From positions 310,001 to 374,000 of the forward strand of contig NZ_JARKMR010000002.1 of assembly GCF_029350975.1 (NCBI RefSeq): 64,000 nt of DNA, read 5' to 3'. Source of the DNA: Maribacter zhoushanensis (GTDB lineage Bacteria > Bacteroidota > Bacteroidia > Flavobacteriales > Flavobacteriaceae). Shown piece after piece: positions 42,771 through 50,871 of the stretch. Below the pieces are notes generated by a model. The model searched no databases. It saw only the letters and a list, made by a program, of their open reading frames with translations, and was not told where the DNA came from. Numbering within the stretch: the first letter of the stretch is position 1; every line of letters begins with the position of its first letter. A program made the translations under genes and the position numbers.

Positions 42771-42830
42771 AGCTTTTTATATTTCTTATTTACTTATGTG
42801 TAAATAAATTAGGGGATAAATATACAAAAT

Positions 42831-42866
42831 GTTTAATTATTTATATGTTTAATTAAACAAAACTAA
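42831..42866 (-). promoter_or_regulatory. palindromic promoter element of the Lacal_2735 gene
   Basis: The minus strand reads TTTTGTTTAATTAAAC, then a second TTAAAC half-site 13 bases on. It resembles the FAD-oxidoreductase upstream sequence TTTTGTTTAAATTTAAAC. An ACATTTTG octamer beyond it is a 7/8 match to the -7 consensus. Confidence 0.5.
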
Positions 42867-42874
42867 ATGATATG

Positions 42875-43131
42875 TTCTATGACTAGCAGATGTTTCAGAA
42901 AAGAAGTTTTTGAAAATGGCTGCCGAAGTAATAATAATTACGGGGCATTATTAAATGAGACTGCTTATTGAAAATCAGTTTGAGATTGCAAATGATATAA
43001 CAGCAGATGGTGTTTTGATATCAAATAAAGATATCTCGCCTACAGAAGTTCGAAAACAGTTGTATATCTAGCAATTGATTTGAGCAATAGCGAATACAGT
43101 TCAAGATTGTGACTGTAAGCATGTTCTACGA
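42875..43131 (+). pseudogene. remnant of a ThiE-paralogue gene
   Basis: Reading codons in the frame of 42901 gives DVSEKKFLKMA, then MRLLIENQFEIANDITADG, then SPTEVRKQLYI and AIANTVQDCD, interrupted by TAA (42952), TAG (43069) and TGA (43081). This matches, segment by segment, the protein encoded at 23759 (VSDKKFLKIA, RLIIENQFKIAHTIKADG, SPTEVRKLLY, GTANTLQEAE). Both ends are missing or unrecognisable. It is therefore a decayed duplicate of the ThiE paralogue rather than of thiE itself, because IENQF is paralogue-specific. It fills an otherwise gene-free 430-base gap. Confidence 0.88.
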
Positions 43132-43200
43132 TAGAGCAACGGTATATTTTAAGTAAGGTACAATTGGCTTTTTACCAACTAATCCTCATTATAAAAATTT

Positions 43201-46200
43201 TTAAGGAGTATCTTTTGGTATGGTATTTAAATCATAGATTAAAGCTAATTTATAGGCACTATCTCTAAAACCGGCAAAGCGACCGGAATTACCACTATGA
43301 CCATTAGAAAAATCTGTTTTTAATAATAGTACATTGTCATCGGTTTTGGTAGCTCTTAGTTTTGCAACCATTTTAGCAGGTTCCCAATACCCTACCCTAG
43401 TATCATTGAGTCCTGTAAAGAACAACATATTAGGATAATTTTGAGCTCTAACATTATCATAAGGACTGTAAGATTTAATGTATTCATACTCCTTTTTATT
43501 TTTAGGATTGCCCCATTCATCAAACTCCCCAACCGTTAATGGCAAATTCTCATCTAACATTGTATTGATAACATCTACAAATGGCACATTTAAAATAACG
43601 GTATTAAATAATTCAGGTCGCTCATTGACTACGGCACCCATTAACAAACCACCGGCACTAGCTCCTTCTGCTACGATACTACCTTCTTTTGCATAATTTT
43701 CCTCAATTAAATATTCGGCACAAGCTATAAAATCTGAAAAGGTGTTTTTCTTTTGAAACATTTTACCTTCTTCATACCATTCCTTGCCCATATCATCTCC
43801 GCCCCTTACATGTGCAATAGCATAGACATAACCACTATTTACCAAATGGTGCGCTGTTGGACCTCCATTGAGCTCTTGACCATAACCGTAAGCACCGTAA
43901 GACGTTAAATATACTTTATGATTAGTAAGTCTACGTTTTGCACGCCATTTATTACTAATAAGTGTAAGTGGAATTTTTTTACCATCTTTTGCGGTAACCC
44001 ATTTTCTTTCTATTACATACTTCATAAAAGGTAAGGCATTATTTTTACCGTGTTGTTTGACCAAGCTTTTCTCTTTGGTCTTCATGTTATAGTTAAAAGT
44101 TGTAAAAGGGGATATAAAAGAACTATAGCTAAATTGTAAACTATCAGTTTTAAAATCTGGATTATAGCCGATATGAATATTATAAAAGTCATCTTCTGTT
44201 TTAATAAAATGACTCTCGTTAGTAGCTTGATCAATTATTTTAATGCGAGATTGTGCGTTTTCTTTTTCGTTGATTACAAAGTAATTATCAAATATTTGAA
44301 AGTTTTGAATAAGAATACCTGGTTGATGAGGAATAAAATCTTTCCAATTACCTTTTAGGGTATCATCAATTGCTGTGGTAACTACTTTAAAATTGATGGC
44401 ATTTTTATTGGTAAGTATATAAAACTTGTCTTTGTAATGTGTGGTATGGTAAATATGATTTTTTTCTCGGGGTCGTACAACTTTAAATTGACCATTAGGT
44501 GTATTAGTTTTTAAATACCAGCTTTCAGAAGAGATACTGTTGCTAGTATTTAAGAAAATATACTCTTTAGATTTGGACTTTTCGATACTTACACTAAAAC
44601 TAGGGTCTTTTTCCTCGTAAATGATGGAATCGTTTTTAGCATCTGTTCCAAGTATATGTCGATATACTTTTGATGCTTGAAAGGTTTCTTTTTCTACATC
44701 AACATATAAAAATGCTGAGTTGTCAAGCCAAACCATGTTGCCAACATTATTAATGGAGTCTGATAGAAATATGTTCTTGCTTAGGTCTTTTATTTTTAAG
44801 ATATATTCATCTTTTCCGGTAGTGTTCTCATAAACTGAAATGAGCTGATTATTCGGGCTAACAGGTCCTACCCCTGCATTATAATAGGCCTTGTCTTTTG
44901 CCATTTTATTTACATTTAATAATTCTTGAACGCTATCATTTTTTATAGCTTTACGATAGTAAACAGGGTATTCGTCATCTTCGCTGTAGGTACTATAATA
45001 GAGATAACCGTTCCTTTTTGCTTGTAAAGAGGAGCTGTTTTTTTCGATACTCTTTATCAAATCTTTATAAATAGTTCGTTGTGCTTTTTTAAGAGGAATA
45101 TTGTAGTTGTCCGTATACGAATTTTCTTTTCGTAAATAATCCATTACAGGTTTATTGTTTACAGGTGATTTGGTGTCTTTTAACCACGCATAATTATCTG
45201 TAATATTTTCACCATGCATTTTAAAAATAAAAGGCTCTTTTTTAGCAATTGGCGCTGGCAAAGAATCATTTCTAATATGCTTATCTCGAAATTGTTTTTC
45301 GAGAGATTTATCAGACTCCATATCGGTCCTAATCGTAGTATTTATTACGGAAATAGGGTTTTCTGTAGTATAGTTTTTCCAGAAATCATCATTGTATTCT
45401 AAAGGAAGTTCATATAATTGATTAGAAGTCGTATTTGCAAAGTTTTCTTCTTCGGATATTTTAGTTTGATTGTTTAGGTCAATATTAGTGGTGTTGAATT
45501 CAGAAATGGCAGAATAATATGTGGTGGTAATATCGGTAGTATCCTTGTATATGAACTCATCTTCGTGCCGCATTTTATCAATATAATATTGATTCCCTTT
45601 TTTCTTGTAACTAACATCTAACTTAAAATCAAAATGCTTCACTTGCATATCTCCATATCCACAGAAATATTCTTTAAGCTTATTTGGTACTGAACATTCA
45701 TAGTGTATTACGGCAAAATCATCTTGGTCTATATAAATTTTTCCTTTGAGTAATTTATGTTTATTAGCTTTATTCCACTGTTTTCTATTGTTAGGAGATG
45801 CAATGGCATCTAATTCCTCTTTTGTAATTTTAGTTTCAAATTCAAGTACATATAGCCAGCCCCCAGATGTATTCTCCACTTCAGAAATTTTATATGTAAA
45901 ATCTCTATTTGCCTTATTACCTAAAAAACTCTGTTGGTACTTAACCCTATTTCTAGCGAATAGACCTAAAGGTCCGCCTTCAATATTAGCTTCAAAATCT
46001 CTGTTACTTAAATTACTACTTGAGCGTGAATTGATAATAGCTACTTGTTCATTTTTTAAGGTTCGATGATGAAAATGAACACGATGTAGTGAATTGGAAT
46101 AAAAATTAAAAGAACCAATACTGAATGAATAATCACTAGGGTTTTGGTACTCTTTCCATTTATAATTTTTGTTACTGTACGGCTCTGCATAATAATCGCA

Positions 46201-46695
46201 AACGGCATCTGAATATTTAATAAATACTCCGTTTTCTTTGAGAGTTTCACGATAATAACCAGTTATCATTGTTGGAGAACTGGCATAATTATCTGGAATA
46301 TTTTTAATTACTTTTCTTAATAAAGCTTTGGCGCTAGGCATTTTTTTCGGAGTTACCACAACTTCCATTAACTCGAGATTAGATGATTCCATTGCAAAAA
46401 CATCGCCGTCTTTAGCTATAAAATCTTTGATTGTAAGGTGCAAATCTTTATAACCAACATAACCCAAGGTAATATTGTAGTTCGTATACTTCTCAGGAAT
46501 AATTATTCTGAATCTGCCATCTCCATCAGTCACGGTACCTAATGCAATATCATCAATTTTTAAATAGGCATATGGTAATGCAGAAGCATCTTTTTTATCT
46601 ACAACGGTGCCAATGACGGTTGTTTGCGAAAAAGATGTAATAGTTAGAAATAGAAATACAATAAGAAGAGAAATTCTGTAAAAGTTGGTTATCAT
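43201..46695 (-). CDS. secreted fusion: carboxypeptidase-regulatory-like region plus S9 oligopeptidase B-type peptidase
   Basis: A 1164-residue protein with a signal peptide (1-23). Residues about 25-105 are a carboxypeptidase-regulatory-like beta domain (GTVVDKKDASALPYAYLKI, VTDGDGRFRI). About 110-450 is a region typical of stand-alone flavobacterial surface proteins. From about 470 on it is a prolyl-oligopeptidase family enzyme: propeller start PFIFKMHGENITDNYAWLKD, then a hydrolase domain with Ser1013 in EGASAGG, Asp1098 in LNDTRV and His1133 in NGHSG. Oligopeptidase B cleaves after Arg/Lys in short peptides. No stop or shift at the junction was seen in a continuous frame. A periplasmic or surface peptide-processing role is inferred. 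Confidence 0.88.
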   Translation of the reverse strand: MITNFYRISLLIVFLFLTITSFSQTTVIGTVVDKKDASALPYAYLKIDDIALGTVTDGDGRFRIIIPEKYTNYNITLGYVGYKDLHLTIKDFIAKDGDVFAMESSNLELMEVVVTPKKMPSAKALLRKVIKNIPDNYASSPTMITGYYRETLKENGVFIKYSDAVCDYYAEPYSNKNYKWKEYQNPSDYSFSIGSFNFYSNSLHRVHFHHRTLKNEQVAIINSRSSSNLSNRDFEANIEGGPLGLFARNRVKYQQSFLGNKANRDFTYKISEVENTSGGWLYVLEFETKITKEELDAIASPNNRKQWNKANKHKLLKGKIYIDQDDFAVIHYECSVPNKLKEYFCGYGDMQVKHFDFKLDVSYKKKGNQYYIDKMRHEDEFIYKDTTDITTTYYSAISEFNTTNIDLNNQTKISEEENFANTTSNQLYELPLEYNDDFWKNYTTENPISVINTTIRTDMESDKSLEKQFRDKHIRNDSLPAPIAKKEPFIFKMHGENITDNYAWLKDTKSPVNNKPVMDYLRKENSYTDNYNIPLKKAQRTIYKDLIKSIEKNSSSLQAKRNGYLYYSTYSEDDEYPVYYRKAIKNDSVQELLNVNKMAKDKAYYNAGVGPVSPNNQLISVYENTTGKDEYILKIKDLSKNIFLSDSINNVGNMVWLDNSAFLYVDVEKETFQASKVYRHILGTDAKNDSIIYEEKDPSFSVSIEKSKSKEYIFLNTSNSISSESWYLKTNTPNGQFKVVRPREKNHIYHTTHYKDKFYILTNKNAINFKVVTTAIDDTLKGNWKDFIPHQPGILIQNFQIFDNYFVINEKENAQSRIKIIDQATNESHFIKTEDDFYNIHIGYNPDFKTDSLQFSYSSFISPFTTFNYNMKTKEKSLVKQHGKNNALPFMKYVIERKWVTAKDGKKIPLTLISNKWRAKRRLTNHKVYLTSYGAYGYGQELNGGPTAHHLVNSGYVYAIAHVRGGDDMGKEWYEEGKMFQKKNTFSDFIACAEYLIEENYAKEGSIVAEGASAGGLLMGAVVNERPELFNTVILNVPFVDVINTMLDENLPLTVGEFDEWGNPKNKKEYEYIKSYSPYDNVRAQNYPNMLFFTGLNDTRVGYWEPAKMVAKLRATKTDDNVLLLKTDFSNGHSGNSGRFAGFRDSAYKLALIYDLNTIPKDTP

Positions 46696-47022
46696 TTTTT
46701 TTAATTGAATCGTAGTAAGTTTTGTAAGCCATACATCTTTTCTTCATCTACAAAGTGCCATTGACCGCACTAAAGGCATTATAAATAAACAAGACTGATT
46801 AAGCATATTTTTCTTACTACTTTAAGTGTTTAGGTTTACAAATAAAAATAACGCTTAAAGTAAATGCAATCTTATTTTCATAAACTTCTGGTAAAGTTTG
46901 ATGCTAAAGAAAATTATAAATGTTCTTTTTTTGAACCGAAAATGGTTTAATTAAATGTGGTAATAGTTTGTTTGATAGAATGTTATGTGTAAATGAATTG
47001 CTTCTACAGAAAAAATAGTAGT
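46696..47022. other. intergenic region with an 11-bp inverted repeat
   Basis: About 330 gene-free bases. CTTTAAGTGTT at 46820-46830 and AACGCTTAAAG at 46850-46860 can pair (one G-T) across a 19-base loop. No T tract follows on either strand, so it is more likely an operator or decayed terminator. Confidence 0.45.
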
Positions 47023-47610
47023 TTACTCCTCTCTTAACCTAGAAATCACTCTACCCACATTCTTTTCTTCAAACTTGCCTAAAAGCCTTAGTGCGTAAGT
47101 AACTATTTTTGATTTTGGTGCTTTTATAAATTCGCCTAGGCTTAACACGGTGTTGTCCATTTGACGAATAGCGGCATCTTGGTGACCATCTCCTAATCCC
47201 CAAAGTAGATTTGCATTTATCCATGAAAGTTCGCGAGCTTTAGCTAAACTAAAGTTTATGATTTCTTCATCGGTATTTTTTCCTGCGAGATCAAGAAGAA
47301 ATAGTAATGGAGATACACGACTAAGGCGGTCTTGCATTTCATTGACGATATTACCAAGAATGGTATTTACGATATTAAAATCATTTTCTATATCACTTAT
47401 TTCTTTGCCTTGCATTACAGTGCTTGCTGCTAAACCTAGATCAAGATTAATGTGGGTATTGATGCCTAACATGATATGCTGTAGAATGGTTAGCGTGTCA
47501 TTTTTGGTATCAAATGCAAACTGCCATGATTTACTAATTGGTTGGTTTGCGGTATAACCATTGTATGCATCAATATAGTAGTTGGCAAAGGCAACATCAA
47601 AAATTTCCAT
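47023..47610 (-). CDS. DUF5995 family protein, 5' end lacking a standard start
   Basis: From ATG at 47610 the product has 195 residues, starting MEIFDVAFANYYIDAY. DUF5995 proteins normally have about 50 more N-terminal residues, and those are present in frame upstream: codons from 47802 downward read ISRPTTIQEVLLQLDAII, then NDRIGYFAFLYRRVTAEI, joining the ATG without a stop. That stretch contains no ATG, GTG or TTG; an ATT or ATC would have to be used, or the start was lost. Internal landmarks are HIMLGINTHINLDLGLAAS and LSWINANLLW. Function of the family is unknown. Confidence 0.8.
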   Translation of the reverse strand: MEIFDVAFANYYIDAYNGYTANQPISKSWQFAFDTKNDTLTILQHIMLGINTHINLDLGLAASTVMQGKEISDIENDFNIVNTILGNIVNEMQDRLSRVSPLLFLLDLAGKNTDEEIINFSLAKARELSWINANLLWGLGDGHQDAAIRQMDNTVLSLGEFIKAPKSKIVTYALRLLGKFEEKNVGRVISRLREE

Positions 47611-47821
47611 TCTAGCATTATTTTCGAAATTGCCTAATTGTACTTCATTCAGAATTTCAGCGGTAACCCGCCTGTATAAAAAGGCAAAATAACCAATACG
47701 GTCGTTGCTAGAGATGGCATTTTCTATAATGGCATCTAATTGGAGTAAAACTTCTTGTATGGTGGTTGGTCGGCTAATAGTATTGATTTTAAAATATGAC
47801 GTTTAATATCTAAAGTATGGT

Positions 47822-48595
47822 TTACAGCTCTCTAATTTTTACATTTCTAAACCAAGATTCAAAATACCAATTTTGAAATGCAATTTTACCATTTGTCGCT
47901 TTACCGAAACCAGGTGCGTCTTGAAATTTGGATTTGGCAACTTTGTTTTTCCAAGCGGCGGAGTTTATTTCTTCCTGGGCAGTAAGTATACCATTGAGAT
48001 AAAACTGAATTTTGCCGTCTTTCTGAATAATACGGGTGGTATTCCATTGCCCTACCGGGTTAGCTTCAACGGTATTTAGCTGTGGCGCCAAGCCCCATAT
48101 GGTACCGGGTCTTTTTAAAGGAGTTGCTGTATCCATATGTTCTGGTTCCAATAATTGGTATTCTATACCAGTGTTGTAAGTAGCCTTATATTCTGGTGTT
48201 TCCTGTACGTTGATAAAAGCGCCTCCATTTCCACGAAGCGCCATTTGCCAATCGAACTGCAGTTCATAATTTTCATAAGACTTATCGGTAACTAAATCTC
48301 CAAATATTTTACTTTCATCCGTAGCATTGCAAAATATCATTCCATCTTTTACTTCCCATGCAGAGAATTGTGTGGAATCCGGTTTATTGAAAAGATGCCA
48401 GCCTTTTAATGACTCGCCATCAAAAAGTAAGCTCCAACCCTGCTCTTTTTCAATATCCAATAACTCATTGTGAACCTTGTTTTGAGCTGCTATTTCTTTA
48501 GAACGTAAAATCTCAAAATCCTTTTTTTTATCGGTTTTACATGAGGTTGTGAAAAGCACTATTGATGTAAGAATGTAAAGGGAATATTTAGTCAT
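47822..48595 (-). CDS. DUF1080 (3-keto-disaccharide hydrolase-type) lipoprotein
   Basis: A 257-residue predicted lipoprotein (lipobox FTTSC, Cys19) with a DUF1080 concanavalin-like beta-sandwich from about 53: SLLFDGESLKGWHLFNKPD, then GDLVTDKSYENYELQFDWQMALRGNGGAFI, WNTTRIIQKDGKIQFYLNG, and a closing strand ESWFRNVKIREL. All are standard landmarks of the family. Characterised members act on 3-keto-glucosides or bind carbohydrate. It is probably in the periplasm or on the outer membrane. The DUF5995 frame begins about 20 bases downstream of its stop. Confidence 0.9.
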   Translation of the reverse strand: MTKYSLYILTSIVLFTTSCKTDKKKDFEILRSKEIAAQNKVHNELLDIEKEQGWSLLFDGESLKGWHLFNKPDSTQFSAWEVKDGMIFCNATDESKIFGDLVTDKSYENYELQFDWQMALRGNGGAFINVQETPEYKATYNTGIEYQLLEPEHMDTATPLKRPGTIWGLAPQLNTVEANPVGQWNTTRIIQKDGKIQFYLNGILTAQEEINSAAWKNKVAKSKFQDAPGFGKATNGKIAFQNWYFESWFRNVKIREL

Positions 48596-48810
48596 TGGTG
48601 TAATCTGAAATTATAAGTTGATAAATGCAGCCGGGTTTATCAGAACTAAAGTAGTGATTACAAATTGAAAATACCACTTGATATTAAAAGCAAAAATCAC
48701 TAATAATTTACAATATAACTTATGACTGCATTATAATTTAAAGATGTTGACCAATAGAATAGCTGAAGTACAACCTCCTCACTACCATGACTATTTTTAT
48801 AGAAAAAAAT

Positions 48811-48900
48811 TTACTCCACAATTTTGATATCTATTGAAGTTCTGCTCTGCCAACCAGTTGCATCTGTTACCGAGTATGCACAGTGGTAATCGCCGGTATC
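48811..48900 (-). pseudogene. fragment of an Ig-like/PKD-type surface domain
   Basis: On the minus strand an open stretch of 30 codons ending in TAA reads TGDYHCAYSVTDATGWQSRT followed by SIDIKIVE, the usual last two strands of bacterial Ig-like/PKD repeats (GxYxxxYxVTDxxGNxxxxT). A TAG lies immediately upstream in frame and there is no start codon. It appears to be the 3' remnant of a larger surface-protein gene. Most of the remaining 48596-48921 region is featureless. Confidence 0.5.
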
Positions 48901-48921
48901 CTAATGTGCTAAAACTTATTA

Positions 48922-49182
48922 TTAGCCTAGACTAACGAATTCTGAATTAACGACCCAGTTCTGTTTTTTCTGTTGTGCCAGTATGTAGGTAAACGGTCTA
49001 GTTAAAACTTTACGGAAATCTGTAGAAACATTAACATCATCTGAACAGACAGAAGTAGCAAACAACATCTTTTTAAGATCAGATTTATACTCCGTTTCTA
49101 AGAGAGATAAATAACTTTCTGTTATTTCATCACCAGTTTTTGCATTAGGGTAATGAATGTTTACTGTGTCTTTTATTTTCAT
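48922..49182 (-). CDS. uncharacterised protein downstream of folE
   Basis: An 86-residue protein starting MKIKDTVNIHYPN, without signal peptide or membrane helices. It contains a single Cys (TSVCSDDVN) and ends in SEFVSLG. It lies 22 bases after folE on the same strand, so it is probably the third gene of the MerC-like/folE transcript controlled by the Zur-type sites. I do not recognise the family. Confidence 0.7.
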   Translation of the reverse strand: MKIKDTVNIHYPNAKTGDEITESYLSLLETEYKSDLKKMLFATSVCSDDVNVSTDFRKVLTRPFTYILAQQKKQNWVVNSEFVSLG

Positions 49183-49204
49183 AACTGTGTTGGTTTAGAT
49201 GAAT

Positions 49205-49873
49205 TTATAAATGGTCTCCGTTCTGTAATGCATTAAAAAATTCAGCTCTTATTTTAGCTTTGTTAAACTCGCCATCATATTCAATAGTGGTGGTAAAACT
49301 GTCTTTATCTTTAATACCTCTTGATGATACACAAAGATGTTTAGCGGTAATCATTACAATGACATCTTTGGTATTTAAAATACCTTGAAGATCTTTTAAA
49401 ATTTGTAATGACAAACGTTCTTGTACCTGTGGTCTGTGCGAGTAATAATCTACCAACCGATTAATTTTGGACAAACCGATAACCTTATCTTTTGGGATGT
49501 ATGCAATATGTGCATGACCAGTGATCGGTAAAAAATGATGCTCACAAGATGAATCTATAGTGATGTTTTGCTCAATAAGCATTTTCTTATATTCATACTT
49601 ATTCTCAAAAACTGAAAGTTTAGGTTTGTTTTTTGGATTTAAACCGTAGAACAATTCCTTTACATACATTTTAGCAAAACGGTATGGGGTGCCAGACAAA
49701 CTATCATCGGTTAAATCTAAGCCCAGTTCTTCCATTATTTTGGAAAAATGATGCTGAATATTCTTTATTTTTTCATCATCACTTTTGTCAAAGGCATCTG
49801 CCTTTAGCGGCGTTTCTACGCTAGAGGAAATATGGTTGTCTCCTATGATATCTATATGTTCTTTATCCTTCAT
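49205..49873 (-). CDS. folE: GTP cyclohydrolase I (FolE, type IA)
   Basis: A 222-residue FolE, which turns GTP into dihydroneopterin triphosphate for folate or pterin synthesis. Zinc and active-site residues are intact: Cys110 and His112/His113 in SSCEHHFLPITGHAHIAYIP, Cys181 in HLCVSSRG, plus VIGLSKINRLVDYYSHRPQVQERL. Length is normal, with a 25-residue variable N-terminal extension. It overlaps the upstream MerC-like gene by 11 bases and so is expected to share its zinc-responsive promoter. That is notable because bacteria usually put the zinc-independent FolE2, not FolE, under Zur. Confidence 0.95.
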   Translation of the reverse strand: MKDKEHIDIIGDNHISSSVETPLKADAFDKSDDEKIKNIQHHFSKIMEELGLDLTDDSLSGTPYRFAKMYVKELFYGLNPKNKPKLSVFENKYEYKKMLIEQNITIDSSCEHHFLPITGHAHIAYIPKDKVIGLSKINRLVDYYSHRPQVQERLSLQILKDLQGILNTKDVIVMITAKHLCVSSRGIKDKDSFTTTIEYDGEFNKAKIRAEFFNALQNGDHL

Positions 49874-50267
49874 TTACACAGCAATTATCAGTAGCACATT
49901 TACAGTATTTTCTATTATATAAATGAAGTATTACCAATGCTACGGTAGGAACATAAATGGCTACTTCAGGTATAGGAAATAGTTCTAGTTTTTCATTTAT
50001 TATGATTGCGGATAATACAAAATAACTTATCCACATTAATGGTTTTAACCAATTAATTGTGGTGGTTTTTGTAGTCCAAAAAATGGCAGCAAATGAAATA
50101 ATTAGAAATAAATAATCCAAAGATTTCCACCAAGTAGGAGGACCGCTAGATAATGTTGTGGCACTAGCTTGAGCTAGAAATAATAAAGGTGTGGCAATAC
50201 AATGAACAAGGCAAAGTGTACTGGCTAAACTGCCTAAAATATCAGATTTTTGTTTAAGTAATATCAT
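49863..50267 (-). CDS. MerC-like membrane protein
   Basis: A 134-residue, four-helix membrane protein of the MerC family. The first helix has the metal-binding CLVHC (Cys19, His22, Cys23), further helices are at about 48-66, 75-90 and 98-116, and the C-terminal tail carries CKCATDNCC. MerC proteins carry mercury inward; chromosomal Bacteroidota relatives next to Zur-type regulators may move zinc or another soft metal. It is the first gene of a transcript with folE and is divergent from the Fur-family regulator, sharing an intergenic region with two GCAAC-type operators. Confidence 0.85.
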   Translation of the reverse strand: MILLKQKSDILGSLASTLCLVHCIATPLLFLAQASATTLSSGPPTWWKSLDYLFLIISFAAIFWTTKTTTINWLKPLMWISYFVLSAIIINEKLELFPIPEVAIYVPTVALVILHLYNRKYCKCATDNCCVNEG

Positions 50268-50280
50268 TGAAATTTGTGTT

Positions 50281-50299
50281 AATACAACTGAGTTGCAAA
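50281..50299. promoter_or_regulatory. Zur-type operator 1
   Basis: TACAAC-TGA-GTTGCA, an inverted repeat of the GCAAC-N3-GTTGC type with one mismatch. It overlaps the -7 box of the MerC-like/folE promoter. Assignment to the Fur-family regulator rests on position and on the matching second site 38 bases away. Confidence 0.65.
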
Positions 50300-50325
50300 T
50301 GTAGATATAAAATTTGTTAATGCAA
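50296..50325 (-). promoter_or_regulatory. promoter of the MerC-like/folE operon
   Basis: The minus strand has -7 TACATTTG (50303-50296) and a -33 TTG (50325-50323) 19 bases further upstream. The two boxes overlap operators 1 and 2 respectively. Confidence 0.62.
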
Positions 50326-50344
50326 CAAGGTTGCGTTATATTTG
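50313..50344 (+). promoter_or_regulatory. promoter of the zur-type regulator gene
   Basis: -33 TTTG (50313-50316), 20-base spacer, -7 TATATTTG (50337-50344), an excellent Bacteroidota promoter. Transcription should begin at or next to the ATG at 50349, so the mRNA may be nearly leaderless. Operator 2 lies between the boxes. Confidence 0.68.
50319..50337. promoter_or_regulatory. Zur-type operator 2
   Basis: TGCAAC-AAG-GTTGCG, the better match of the two sites (one mismatch at the outermost base). It is placed between the -33 and -7 boxes of the regulator gene and over the -33 region of the divergent operon, so it can control both. Confidence 0.68.
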
Positions 50345-50348
50345 TTAT

Positions 50349-50729
50349 ATGGGAGTAATTAGAAAAACCAAGGCGGTAGAAGTTTTGCTTAACGAATTCA
50401 ATACTAGTGCAGTGGCTATTTCTGCGAAGGCACTAATTGAGCAGTTAGGAGATACATTTAATAAGACTACTATTTATCGTGTGCTAGATAAGCTAGAAGA
50501 CGATGGTATTCTGCATTCCTTCTTAGGAAAAGAGGGTCTAAAATGGTATGCAAAATGTAACGGTTGTACTTCAAAAGAGCATAAAGATGTTCATCCTCAT
50601 TTTCAATGTCTTAGTTGTGGCAGAGTTGATTGTTTGTCATTTACCGTACCACTACCTCAAATACCGAATAGAAAAATAGAAGTATCGCAGTTATTGATTC
50701 AAGGTAAATGCGAAGAGTGTTTTGTGTAA
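50349..50729 (+). CDS. zur: Fur-family regulator, probably Zur
   Basis: A TTG at 50331 opens the frame but lies inside the promoter; ATG at 50349 (MGVIRKTKAV) gives 126 residues, normal for Fur proteins. The N-terminal winged helix contains ALIEQLGDTFNKTTIYRVLDKLEDDGIL. The C-terminal domain has the metal-binding HPHFQCLSCGRVDC and the second structural CxxC pair GKCEECF. Zur rather than Fur is inferred from the GCAAC-type operators and from the neighbouring MerC-like, folE and TonB-receptor genes. Confidence 0.85.
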   Translation: MGVIRKTKAVEVLLNEFNTSAVAISAKALIEQLGDTFNKTTIYRVLDKLEDDGILHSFLGKEGLKWYAKCNGCTSKEHKDVHPHFQCLSCGRVDCLSFTVPLPQIPNRKIEVSQLLIQGKCEECFV

Positions 50730-50871
50730 CCTCTTATAGAATTGGTTGAAAAATAAGCATCGGGAGTTTAACTATAGTTGTTGCTGGAATAAAACCCTAT
50801 TTTTTATTAAATAGTTTTTTAAGATTAATTCTTAATTAAATCATAATAATATTTATTTTTACGGCTTGCAG

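Noticed and set aside
43478-43696. Plus-strand frame opposite the S9 peptidase domain
   Set aside because: It is the complement of the catalytic Ser region of the peptidase gene; the product is low-complexity and has no start context.
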